5,586 nt of DNA from CAZADA01 sp964636945 (GCA_964636945.1 CAZWVH010000106.1:1-5586), one strand, 5' to 3'; positions 1 through 5,586 are shown, numbered from the stretch's first letter. The notes: generated by a model from the sequence alone, not told the origin. Numbers and translations: made by a program.

Positions 1-98
1 GGGTCCCCACCCGATCCCATTCCGAACTCGACCGTTAAGCCCCCCAGCGCCGATGGTACTCCGGCTTAAGCCGTGGGAGAGTAGGTCGCCGCCAGGTC
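1..98 (+). rRNA. rrf: 5S ribosomal RNA, 3' part (5' end outside window)
   Basis: This is the 3' portion of a 5S rRNA gene. The conserved loop around CCGAACTCG (22-30), the GTTAAGCC segment and the terminal GGGAGAGTAGGTCGCCGCCAGG block are all typical of bacterial 5S rRNA. The first roughly 20 nucleotides, including the 5' strand of helix I that would pair with GCCGCCAGG (88-96), lie upstream of the window. The exact 3' end is uncertain by a few bases. The tRNA-fMet about 130 bases downstream on the same strand makes this the distal end of an rRNA operon of the alphaproteobacterial type. Confidence 0.95.
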
Positions 99-170
99 TG
101 CAAGAATGATTGATCTCCTTCCTTGTCCGCGCGTCCAGCCAATGGTCGCGCAACTCAGTTTCCGCGTTGA

Positions 171-214
171 GCCCTGGACGTTCAGGGCGCGGCGTGGCAG
201 AGAGCGCAGCTCTC
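171..214 (+). other. Two small hairpins in the 5S-tRNA spacer (possible RNA processing signals)
   Basis: Two stem-loops lie between the 5S gene and the tRNA. The first pairs GCCCTG (171-176) with CAGGGC (183-188) around a 6-base loop. The second pairs GAGAG (200-204) with CTCTC (210-214) around a 5-base loop. In a co-transcribed 5S-tRNA precursor such stems could present RNase cleavage sites that separate the 5S and tRNA ends. The pairing is seen directly; the processing role is inferred. Confidence 0.35.
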
Positions 215-225
215 ACGCGGTTTAA

Positions 226-302
<77 letters not shown>

Positions 303-341
303 AAAAACGTCCCGCGGTCCATTGGATCAGCGGGGTTTTTT
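303..341 (+). terminator. Rho-independent terminator of the rRNA operon
   Basis: A GC-rich stem pairs CCCGC (311-315) with GCGGG (330-334). It continues inward through GGTCC/GGATC (316-320 with 324-328, one G-T wobble, A329 bulged) to a 3-base ATT loop. It is followed by a run of six T (336-341) and preceded by an A run, so it is U-tracted in the plus direction. It begins directly after the tRNA CCA end and should end the 5S-tRNA-fMet transcript. Confidence 0.85.
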
Positions 342-382
342 GCGTTTTGGGAGATAGACCCGCGTCCGTTAATCCAGTTGTG

Positions 383-448
383 ACCTGCAGCTAAAGGCCT
401 AACTCGAAAGCTCTTAATCCCGGCTCAACTAAGCCCAGAGCTGCAGGT
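383..448. repeat. Perfect 10-bp inverted repeat with a competing inner hairpin
   Basis: ACCTGCAGCT (383-392) is repeated in inverted form as AGCTGCAGGT (439-448), 46 bases apart. Inside lies a second possible fold: AGCTCT (409-414) with AGAGCT (437-442), enclosing GGCT (422-425) with AGCC (432-435). The two folds share bases 439-442 and cannot form together in full. The element sits between the rRNA terminator and the 3' end of the minus-strand gene at 501-794, so it could be that gene's 3' untranslated structure or terminator. No T run follows either stem, so a terminator role is only a guess. Nothing else is recognisable in 342-500. Confidence 0.45.
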
Positions 449-500
449 ACCAAACTCAACACTTAACTCAAACGACTATTGTAACTCTCAAAATCGTAAC

Positions 501-794
501 TTAGAAAATGGTATCAGGGGGTGGCGTTTCACCGCCGCCAGTAGTAATGTACACTGAAACTAATATATAATCAACAATTCCAAATTCATACCACAGGAAG
601 AAATCTAGTTCGTATACATAGCAAATATCTTGAAAAGCATTCAATGGCTCACAATCTGTATAAGATAGGTCATCAATATCCTCAAAGTTCACTGGGTCAT
701 CTGCATGAGCGCTAACCGCGTTTGGCATTACAGCAGATGCAATAGAAAATGCTGCCGCGACAAGAGTTGATTTGAAAACCATATTCAAATTCAT
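501..794 (-). CDS. Small exported acidic protein, unknown function
   Basis: This encodes 97 residues that I do not recognise. The start is the ATG at 794-792, because AAGGAG (801-806 on the plus strand as CTCCTT) sits 6 bases upstream. A TTG at 815 in the same frame would lie upstream of that ribosome binding site and is rejected. Residues 1-31 look like a Sec signal peptide: a lysine at 8, a hydrophobic stretch of about 9-24 and a likely cut after AHA (29-31). The mature part is strongly acidic, has two cysteines (48 and 58) that could form a disulfide in the periplasm, an aromatic/hydrophobic stretch at about 60-83, and a Gly3/Pro3 tail. Its core is unusually AT-rich (37 G+C in 541-660, about 31%, against about 65% in a sampled 60 bases of the iorB-like gene), which suggests transfer from elsewhere. 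It stands alone, with a candidate promoter at 921-949. Confidence 0.75.
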   Translation of the reverse strand: MNLNMVFKSTLVAAAFSIASAVMPNAVSAHADDPVNFEDIDDLSYTDCEPLNAFQDICYVYELDFFLWYEFGIVDYILVSVYITTGGGETPPPDTIF

Positions 795-800
795 GCCAAT

Positions 801-806
801 CTCCTT
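801..806 (-). promoter_or_regulatory. Ribosome binding site fixing the 794 start
   Basis: Read on the minus strand this is AAGGAG, 6 bases before the ATG at 794. It is the reason for choosing that start over the upstream in-frame TTG. Confidence 0.75.
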
Positions 807-886
807 TTCAGCCAATCATCCTGTCTTGAGACAATTAAAGAGTTCAGTTCACTTTTTTGCTCACAAACTCGATCGACGAACGAAAG

Positions 887-1159
887 TTACAGAGGAATAC
901 TTGAACTGACGATCTTTATTACTATCTCATGCATCGAGAGCCCGGTCAATCCCGAAAATGCTCGCTTAGATTGAGTGGTTTTCGCAACTGCTATGTCAAT
1001 CCTTGTCGCACCTGAAGTCGCGCCGCATCCAATTAACTTTTGGTCGGTGGGATAGTCCACCAGACACACCACACGGTTAGAGTGGTCCTCCATTTCGGTA
1101 GGAAAAACCGACGTCGCGACTTGTGCATTCTCTTTCCTGTAACTGCCGTCAGTAAAAAT
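887..1159 (-). pseudogene. Possible remnant of a coding sequence, truncated at its N-terminus
   Basis: The minus-strand frame from 1159 to the TAA at 889-887 gives about 90 residues with purine-rich first codon positions, as in real genes. It begins right after an in-frame TAA, with no ATG until 1093, and that ATG has no ribosome binding site. The opening residues read IFTDGSYRKE, and later TRIDIAVA occurs. By eye these recall the TDGS strand and the R-x-E-L helix start of RNase H folds, but the match is short. Just upstream, another frame reads RLVLVNF into a run of five A on the plus strand (1153-1157), so a one-base indel there could have broken a longer gene. The candidate promoter at 921-949 lies inside it, which also argues that it is not an intact gene. 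The identity is speculative. Confidence 0.22.
921..949 (-). promoter_or_regulatory. Candidate sigma-70-type promoter for the 501-794 gene
   Basis: On the minus strand TTGACC (plus 944-949) and GATAGT (plus 921-926) are separated by exactly 17 bases. They match the -35 consensus at 5 of 6 and the -10 consensus at 4 of 6. Transcription would start near 914 and leave a leader of about 120 bases before the ATG at 794. Confidence 0.4.
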
Positions 1160-1239
1160 TTACCAGCACAAGGCGTATTGATCACTCGCAGATGGTGGTA
1201 GTTGGCGTGCAAACATGCAATGCTAGCCGCGATTTTGAT

Positions 1240-1245
1240 GGGAGG
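1240..1245 (+). promoter_or_regulatory. Ribosome binding site fixing the iorB-like start
   Basis: GGGAGG lies 6 bases before the ATG at 1252. Neither the upstream in-frame ATG (1192) nor the downstream one (1327) has a comparable site, so 1252 is preferred. Confidence 0.7.
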
Positions 1246-1251
1246 TTTCGC

Positions 1252-3621
1252 ATGTTGGTCCACGATCTTGGCATTGCTCCGAAAGCCTCATCGTCGCAAG
1301 GGCTCTCCGCCGCGCCGAAAAGCATTATGGAAAATGTGAGCCGGCGAGGCTTTCTGACCAGTTCGGGCGGGCTCGTCATCGCTGTGACACTTGTGGCTTG
1401 CGGTCGGCAAGATGAGGCGCCACCGGAACCTGCTCTGGCGCCGGTCGATCTGACAGACAGTCCGTTGCGGGAAGTGAAAGGCGGGGACGCAACGCCTTGG
1501 TTATGGATCGCCATCGAACCAAGCGGGACTGTCAAGATCACCTGCCACCGCTCGGAAATGGGGCAGCAGGTCTGGACCTCAATGGCCCAAATTGTCGCCG
1601 ATGAATTGGACGCCGACTGGGATGATGTGGAGATCGTCCAAGCCCTGGGTGATCCGAAATATGGCGACCAGAACACGGACGGCTCTCGGTCCGTGCGCTT
1701 CAACTTTCATCGCTTACGCATCGCTGGCGCCGCCATGCGCGCCATGTTGATCGAAGCGGCCGCCCGAGTTTGGGACGCCGATCGCGCTGAATTATCTACC
1801 GATCAGGGCGTGGTTGTTCACGCCGCCACGGGCGAACGGATGAGCTATGGCGAGCTGGTGCAGACGGCGGCGGGCATTGCCATTCCGACTGAAGATGCGA
1901 TCACCCTGAAAACGCCCGGTGAATGGCGGTATATCAATAAAGAAGTGGCTTCGCTCACGGTTCCGAAAATCGTTCGCGGCGAAGGAACATTTGGCATTGA
2001 TGTCCAACGCCCCAATATGGTCCACGCGGTGATCGCGCGCCCGCCTCAGTTGTTTGGCAAGACTCAGGCTGTGGACGACAGCCAGGCGCTATCAGTGCCA
2101 GGAGTGCTGCAAACGGTGAGATTGCCCGATGCAGAACCACCGGCGGCCTTTCAGGCGCTCGGCGGGGTTGCTGTCGTGGCCACAGATACCTGGGCCGCCA
2201 TCCAAGGACGCAATGCGTTACAAGTGACGTGGGCGGATGGTCCCAACGCTGGCTATTCTACGGCGGAGTTTGAACAATCAATCACCAATGCAGTGCGCGA
2301 ACCTGGTCAGGTGCGTCGCTCGCGCGGTGATGTTTATGCCGCTTTGGAGGCGGCTGAGACGCGTTTGACCTCGGACTATTATGCGTCCCATTTATCGCAG
2401 TCGCCCATGGAGCCGCCATCAGCCACCGCGGAATGGCGCGGCGACGAGCTGGAGTGTTGGGCGTGCGTTCAGGATCCGCAGACAACACGCAACACGCTTG
2501 CCCAATTGCTTCAGCATGACGTGGATAAAATCACGGTGCACGCCACTTGGCTTGGCGGCGCGTTCGGTCGCAAGTCGAAGCCTGACTTTGTTGTCGAGGC
2601 CGCCTTGATTGCGCGCCAAGTGGGCCGCCCAGTCAAAGTCACCTGGACCCGTGAGGATGACCTGCGCCATGGTTTTTACCATGCCGTGAGCGCGCAGCGA
2701 CTCGAAGCGGGCTTAGACGAGGCGGGACGTTGTACGGCGTTTTTACATCGCACATGTTTCCCCCCGATTGCCTCCACATTTACGCCCGGGATGGATAATC
2801 CCACCGATGGTGAGCTTGGCCTAGGCGCCACCGACACGCCGTTCGCCACACAAACTTTCCAAGTGGAATCCGCAAATGCGGCAGGTCATGTGCGCATTGG
2901 CTGGTTACGGTCGGTATGCAATGTCTTCCACGCGTTTGCCGTGCAAAGCTTTGCAGCGGAATTGGCCGAAGCGGCCGGGCGCGACCAACTGGACTATTTG
3001 TTGGAGCTGATTGGCGCTGATCGCATGATCGACCCAAACACCGAAGGCGCGACATACGCCAATTATAGTGCATCTTTAGAGGAATACCCGATCGACACAG
3101 GGCGTCTTTCCAACGTTCTGCGCCGTGTTGCCGACATGTCCGGTTGGGGACGCGAGACGCCTCAAGGTCATGGATTGGGATTGGCGGTGCACCGGTCGTT
3201 CTTGTCTTACGTGGCCATGGCTATCGAAGTCGCTGTTGATGAACAAGGCAATCTTTCCATGCCCGGCGCCTGGCTGGCTGTGGATGCCGGCACGGTGGTC
3301 AATCCGCGCCATGTGCGCGCCCAGATGGAGGGTGGGGCAATCTACGGATTGTCCAACGCACTCTATGGCGAAATTACCGCCGAGAACGGCGCTGTGGTTC
3401 AAAACAATTTCCCCTCATGGCGTTTGATGCGAATGCGAGAGGCGCCCCGTCGTTTTGAAACGCAGATTATTGAAAGCAATGCGCCGCCAGCAGGCGTCGG
3501 CGAGCCGGCCACGCCCGTTGCTGCCCCCGCATTGACCAACGCGATCTACAACGCCGTTGGTCAGCGGATCCGCCGTTTGCCGGTCCTCGGAGCAGGCCGA
3601 CAGCGTTTGACGCTCGCCTAG
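1252..3621 (+). CDS. iorB: Molybdopterin-binding large subunit of a xanthine dehydrogenase-family hydroxylase (IorB-like), Tat-exported
   Basis: This 789-residue protein is the catalytic subunit of a molybdenum hydroxylase like isoquinoline 1-oxidoreductase. The family hydroxylates N-heterocycles or oxidises aldehydes with water as oxygen source. The start at 1252 is chosen for GGGAGG 6 bases upstream; ATG 1327 is possible but poorly spaced. The leader holds a twin-arginine motif, SRRGFL (RR at 31-32), then a hydrophobic stretch ending in the lipobox LVAC (Cys 50), so it may be a Tat-exported lipoprotein. Family motifs follow in order: HRSEMGQQVWTS (99-110), DGSRSVR (143-149), GGAFGRK (435-441), RSVCNVFHAF (553-562) and, near the C-terminus, GVGEPATP (748-755) with the likely catalytic glutamate at 751. 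The length is normal for IorB apart from the long N-terminal extension before the Tat motif. The small subunit follows 27 bases later. The substrate is unknown; the symbol marks family, not proven activity. Confidence 0.92.
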   Translation: MLVHDLGIAPKASSSQGLSAAPKSIMENVSRRGFLTSSGGLVIAVTLVACGRQDEAPPEPALAPVDLTDSPLREVKGGDATPWLWIAIEPSGTVKITCHRSEMGQQVWTSMAQIVADELDADWDDVEIVQALGDPKYGDQNTDGSRSVRFNFHRLRIAGAAMRAMLIEAAARVWDADRAELSTDQGVVVHAATGERMSYGELVQTAAGIAIPTEDAITLKTPGEWRYINKEVASLTVPKIVRGEGTFGIDVQRPNMVHAVIARPPQLFGKTQAVDDSQALSVPGVLQTVRLPDAEPPAAFQALGGVAVVATDTWAAIQGRNALQVTWADGPNAGYSTAEFEQSITNAVREPGQVRRSRGDVYAALEAAETRLTSDYYASHLSQSPMEPPSATAEWRGDELECWACVQDPQTTRNTLAQLLQHDVDKITVHATWLGGAFGRKSKPDFVVEAALIARQVGRPVKVTWTREDDLRHGFYHAVSAQRLEAGLDEAGRCTAFLHRTCFPPIASTFTPGMDNPTDGELGLGATDTPFATQTFQVESANAAGHVRIGWLRSVCNVFHAFAVQSFAAELAEAAGRDQLDYLLELIGADRMIDPNTEGATYANYSASLEEYPIDTGRLSNVLRRVADMSGWGRETPQGHGLGLAVHRSFLSYVAMAIEVAVDEQGNLSMPGAWLAVDAGTVVNPRHVRAQMEGGAIYGLSNALYGEITAENGAVVQNNFPSWRLMRMREAPRRFETQIIESNAPPAGVGEPATPVAAPALTNAIYNAVGQRIRRLPVLGAGRQRLTLA

Positions 3622-3648
3622 CCAACCAAACCTAATGGAGCAATCGCC

Positions 3649-4104
3649 ATGGCGGTGACCTTAAACATCAATGGACGCCCACAACGAGTTGAGGCCAATG
3701 AAGGCACGCCCTTGTTGTGGGTGTTACGCGATCACTTGCAGTTGACGGGTACGAAGTTTGGCTGCGGCGTCGCCCAATGCGGTGCGTGTACCGTCTTGGT
3801 GGACGGCGCCCCGGTCCGCTCGTGCATCACACCGCACGAAGCTGTTGAAGGCATGGAGATTGAGACAGTTGAAGGCAAAGCGGGTGCGGCCGCTGACGCC
3901 GTTCGCGCAGCCTGGAGAGACATCGACGTCCCGCAATGCGGATATTGTCAAGCTGGGCAGATTATGGCCGCCATCGCATTGCTTGAGCGGAATGCCAATC
4001 CCAATGACGATGACATTGACGCGGCCATGAGCGGCAATCTTTGCCGATGCGCCACTTATATGAGTATTCGCCGGGCAATAAAAAGCGCCTCTAGCCAACT
4101 CTGA
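3649..4104 (+). CDS. iorA: [2Fe-2S] small subunit of the molybdenum hydroxylase (IorA-like)
   Basis: This 151-residue protein passes electrons from the Mo centre of the IorB-like subunit through two [2Fe-2S] clusters. The N-terminal plant-ferredoxin-like domain (about 1-75) binds the first with C39, C44, C47 and C59 (C-x4-C-G-A-C pattern). The C-terminal four-helix domain binds the second with C97, C100, C132 and C134 (QCGYCQAG and NLCRCATY). All eight ligands are present and the length is typical for the family. GGAG (3637-3640) is 8 bases before the ATG, and the gene lies 27 bases after the large-subunit gene, so the two are an operon. It has no signal peptide, so it probably folds with its clusters in the cytoplasm and crosses the membrane bound to the Tat-tagged large subunit. 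The order large-then-small is the reverse of the iorA-iorB order known from Brevundimonas. There is no fused cytochrome domain. Confidence 0.94.
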   Translation: MAVTLNINGRPQRVEANEGTPLLWVLRDHLQLTGTKFGCGVAQCGACTVLVDGAPVRSCITPHEAVEGMEIETVEGKAGAAADAVRAAWRDIDVPQCGYCQAGQIMAAIALLERNANPNDDDIDAAMSGNLCRCATYMSIRRAIKSASSQL

Positions 4105-4183
4105 TTGTTTCGCATGCAATCAATTGAGGGCCGGGACCATGCATCCCAACTCACCTGGCAAACTCGATGCTGAGAACGGGTAG

Positions 4184-4228
4184 GGCGGTCCAGCCGTGCT
4201 GCGCGTCGCACAACGAGGCTGGACCGCC
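4184..4228. terminator. Strong hairpin between convergent genes, possible two-way terminator
   Basis: GGCGGTCCAGCC (4184-4195) pairs perfectly with GGCTGGACCGCC (4217-4228), 12 base pairs. GTGC (4196-4199) and GCAC (4207-4210) can extend the fold on the loop side. It lies 80 bases after the iorA-like stop and 44 bases beyond the stop of the minus-strand gene at 4273, which is where a shared terminator is expected. Neither side has a T run, so it is not a classical Rho-independent terminator; it may instead block 3' exonucleases or pause polymerase. Confidence 0.55.
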
Positions 4229-4272
4229 AAGATCAGTCCGCTAAGGCCAATCCGCATATGCCGTGAATGGCA

Positions 4273-4605
4273 TTATTGTTCTTCGATCGCGATGATCTTA
4301 GCGACGCCCGCATGGCCGCGGGTGCTCTCATAAGTCGTGGTTTGTCCGACAGCGATTTCCTCTTCTCGCTCACCAAAGGTGATGCACACTTCGCCTTCGT
4401 TGTCGCTGGAACACAAAACGCCGGTTTCATTATCCCATGTGTAGGGCGTCGAGTTTTCTTCGATTGTGACCATATTGGTTGCATCATCAAAGGTTGCAAC
4501 GGTCACCGTGCCGTCGTCGCGCGTGAATTCCAGGGTGATTTGGTCTGCAAATGCGGGGGCCGCCAAAACCAAGGTGGCTGCAATGGCTGAGATGGCTCGT
4601 TTCAT
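4273..4605 (-). CDS. Small secreted two-cysteine protein, unknown family (paralogue A)
   Basis: This encodes 110 residues that I do not recognise. The start is the ATG at 4605, with GGAGG (plus 4613-4617) 7 bases upstream; a longer in-frame reading to 4662 lies beyond that site and is rejected. Residues 1-20 are a Sec signal peptide (MKR, a hydrophobic core, APAFA then the cut before DQ). The mature part is about 90 residues, acidic, rich in alternating Thr/Val/Ile that suggests beta strands, with cysteines at 65 and 74 that could form a disulfide. Marked stretches are DGTVTVATFD (31-40), PYTW (54-57) and TRGHAGVAKI (95-104). It aligns along its whole mature length with the gene at 4839-5171 (about 40 identities in some 86 positions by hand). 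A weak promoter candidate, TTGGGT-17-TTAGAT, lies at plus 4678-4706 on the minus strand. It is probably periplasmic or secreted; the function is unknown. Confidence 0.85.
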   Translation of the reverse strand: MKRAISAIAATLVLAAPAFADQITLEFTRDDGTVTVATFDDATNMVTIEENSTPYTWDNETGVLCSSDNEGEVCITFGEREEEIAVGQTTTYESTRGHAGVAKIIAIEEQ

Positions 4606-4838
4606 CGTATTTCCTCCAATAATGAACACCAACGGTATGACGCTAGCACAGCGGGATGACAAAGCTAAGACTAACGTATCTAACGGAGAAAGTTTTTTGA
4701 ACCCAAGGGAATTAACGTAGGGCGCTCAATAAGTTGGATGAAATAATAAGTATTCTGATGGGCAAGCATAAAAGATCTATCGATTTGATCGCTGTATTGT
4801 GGCTGTTCATTTCAAACATATACACCACGGATCGGGGA

Positions 4839-5171
4839 CTAGTCCTCCACCCACATGATTTCCGCCATGCCGGCAAAACCCCGGCTTGTCTCATAATTGG
4901 CCTTGAAACCCACTGGCGGTGAATCGGGAAATTCAGCAAACGTGGCGCAGTGCTCTCCCTCCTCGTCAACGCTGCACAGCGTGTTGGTTTCGGGATTAAA
5001 GGTGTAGGGCGCGGGGCCGTCATCAGGTCCGATGGCGGTGTCGAAAGTCGCGATGGTTATTGTGCCATCGCTTCGCGAGAATTTAACGGTGATGTTTTTG
5101 GCCAACGCAGGGCCAGAAAGCGATGCGGCGAGCAGGGCGCCGGTCATCACAGCGACGGCTTTGCGCTTCAT
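4839..5171 (-). CDS. Small secreted two-cysteine protein, unknown family (paralogue B)
   Basis: This encodes 110 residues, the same length as its neighbour at 4273-4605. The start is the ATG at 5171, with GGAGGA (plus 5179-5184) 7 bases upstream; a longer in-frame reading to 5204 would begin upstream of this site. Residues 1-24 are a Sec signal peptide ending in GPALA, with KN as the likely mature start. The mature core repeats the pattern of paralogue A: SDGTITIATFD (34-44), PYTF (56-59), cysteines 66 and 75 with eight residues between them, and TSRGFAGMAEI (95-105). It differs from A in a 3-residue gap before PYT and a proline-rich piece (FPDSPP, 81-86). It is upstream of A in the same direction, with 233 bases between, enough for A to have its own promoter. 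No known domain is recognised. Confidence 0.85.
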   Translation of the reverse strand: MKRKAVAVMTGALLAASLSGPALAKNITVKFSRSDGTITIATFDTAIGPDDGPAPYTFNPETNTLCSVDEEGEHCATFAEFPDSPPVGFKANYETSRGFAGMAEIMWVED

Positions 5172-5241
5172 TGTTGTGTCCTCCACAAGGGCGGTCCGTT
5201 TCATTTTGTCGGTAATCCTACGCCGCCTCCGGGGCGTCGCC

Positions 5242-5270
5242 TAGTCCTTTGCAATCGGCGTGTATGTCAA
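5242..5270 (-). promoter_or_regulatory. Candidate promoter for paralogue B
   Basis: On the minus strand a perfect -35 hexamer, TTGACA (plus 5265-5270), is followed after 17 bases by GGACTA (plus 5242-5247). The -10 match is poor, so the call rests on the -35 box and its position about 70 bases before the start codon, in the divergent gap with the amidohydrolase gene. Confidence 0.35.
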
Positions 5271-5375
5271 ACGCGACCAAGGTCAGCTCTAAACGCCAAT
5301 ATGTAATTACCGTGCGCCAATTGATTGAGTCGTGATCTGCGCGCAAGTACGCTGTTACCACTGCAATTCAAGGGT

Positions 5376-5379
5376 GGAG
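5376..5379 (+). promoter_or_regulatory. Ribosome binding site of the amidohydrolase gene
   Basis: GGAG within GGGTGGAG is 7 bases before the ATG at 5387 and supports that start. A second GGGAG (5397-5401) stands 9 bases before the in-frame ATG at 5411, so the shorter start is also possible. Confidence 0.55.
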
Positions 5380-5386
5380 TTTGGTG

Positions 5387-5586
5387 ATGATACGGCGGGA
5401 GATGGCGTCAATGGGCCGACTTTTTCGTTCAATAATGGGCAGCGCGCTTCTGACGGGACTGACGGCCCTTTGCGCCAATGCACAATCGGACGACGCGGAT
5501 CGCATTTGGCATGGCGGCGCCATCTTGACCATGGAGGATGATCAGCCGCGCGCCGAAGCCATTGCCGAGAAAGACGGCCGCATCCT
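5387..5586 (+). CDS. Exported amidohydrolase family protein, N-terminal fragment (cut by window end)
   Basis: The frame stays open to the last base and gives the first 66 residues. Residues 1-32 look like a Sec signal peptide: arginines at 3, 4, 11 and 14, a hydrophobic stretch of about 16-30, and a cut after ANA. The cysteine at 29 is preceded by TAL, which is not a lipobox. The mature start DADRIWHGGAILTM followed by PRAEAIAEKDGRI is the typical first beta sandwich of metal-dependent amidohydrolases, closest by eye to the YtcJ-like (Amidohydro_3) group. The metal-binding HxH and later residues lie beyond the window, so activity and substrate cannot be judged. It diverges from paralogue B with 215 bases between their starts. 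Members of this group in alphaproteobacteria often carry a signal peptide and are annotated only by family. Confidence 0.85.
   Translation, partial: MIRREMASMGRLFRSIMGSALLTGLTALCANAQSDDADRIWHGGAILTMEDDQPRAEAIAEKDGRI

Larger units (their letters stand above)
795..1251. other. Gene-poor region between divergent genes, with a possible decayed coding remnant
   Basis: This stretch separates the minus-strand gene ending at 501 from the plus-strand hydroxylase operon, so it should hold the promoters of both. The only promoter-like pair I find is the minus-strand one at 921-949. An imperfect palindrome, GTAAA-AA-TTTAC (1152-1163), lies about 90 bases before the operon start and could be an operator; no -35/-10 pair for the operon stands out. 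On the minus strand, 1159 to 887 stays open and is protein-like in codon use, but no start codon with a ribosome binding site precedes it (see the separate pseudogene entry). Confidence 0.5.

Noticed and set aside
501..794. The 501-794 protein as a third member of the C-x8-C family
   Set aside because: It has a signal peptide and two nearby cysteines (nine residues between them), but none of the DGT, PYT or RG-x-AG blocks is present.
1192..1251. Longer iorB-like start at ATG 1192
   Set aside because: There is no ribosome binding site before 1192, while GGGAGG stands 6 bases before 1252; the extra 20 residues are not leader-like.
1033..1263. Minus-strand open frame of 76 codons upstream of the hydroxylase operon
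   Set aside because: It overlaps the start of the iorB-like gene, has unlikely residue composition (tryptophan- and threonine-rich tail), and conflicts with the better frame at 887-1159.
1182..1703. 173-codon minus-strand frame antisense to iorB
   Set aside because: It lies opposite the strongly supported hydroxylase gene, and the sense strand explains the codon pattern.
5387..5586. Lipoprotein signal in the amidohydrolase leader
   Set aside because: The cysteine at residue 29 is preceded by leucine at -1, which does not fit a lipobox; cleavage after ANA is more likely.

Overview
The window looks like an alphaproteobacterial chromosome. It opens in the 3' part of a 5S rRNA gene, followed by an initiator tRNA-fMet and a Rho-independent terminator. 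That is the usual tail of an alphaproteobacterial rRNA operon (16S-23S-5S-tRNA-fMet). The metabolic genes further on are GC-rich, use strong GGAGG-type ribosome binding sites, and resemble gene families common in the Caulobacterales/Hyphomonadales/Sphingomonadales. I cannot fix the genus.

Layout. Positions 1-341 hold the end of the rRNA operon. Positions 342-500 hold no gene but contain a perfect 10-bp inverted repeat. A small AT-rich gene on the minus strand (501-794) encodes an exported acidic protein of unknown function. Positions 795-1251 hold no secure gene. They contain a candidate minus-strand promoter and a minus-strand stretch (887-1159) that reads like the remains of a coding sequence. 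From 1252 to 4104 there is a two-gene plus-strand operon for a molybdenum hydroxylase of the isoquinoline 1-oxidoreductase type: the large Mo-cofactor subunit (iorB-like, with a Tat signal and a lipobox) comes first, then the small [2Fe-2S] subunit (iorA-like). A strong 12-bp hairpin (4184-4228) lies between this operon and the next gene, which converges on it. Two minus-strand paralogues (4273-4605 and 4839-5171), each 110 residues with a signal peptide and a shared C-x8-C core, follow in tandem. At the right edge a plus-strand gene (from 5387, cut by the window end) starts an exported metal-dependent amidohydrolase.

How it fits together. The clear theme is the cell envelope: all five proteins with a leader (the 501-794 protein, IorB, the two paralogues and the amidohydrolase) are predicted to leave the cytoplasm. 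IorA has no leader and is probably carried out by the Tat system as a folded complex with IorB. The hydroxylase would oxidise an N-heterocycle or aldehyde in the periplasm; its substrate and electron acceptor cannot be read from the sequence. The most novel-looking element is the paralogous pair of small secreted two-cysteine proteins, which I do not recognise as a named family.
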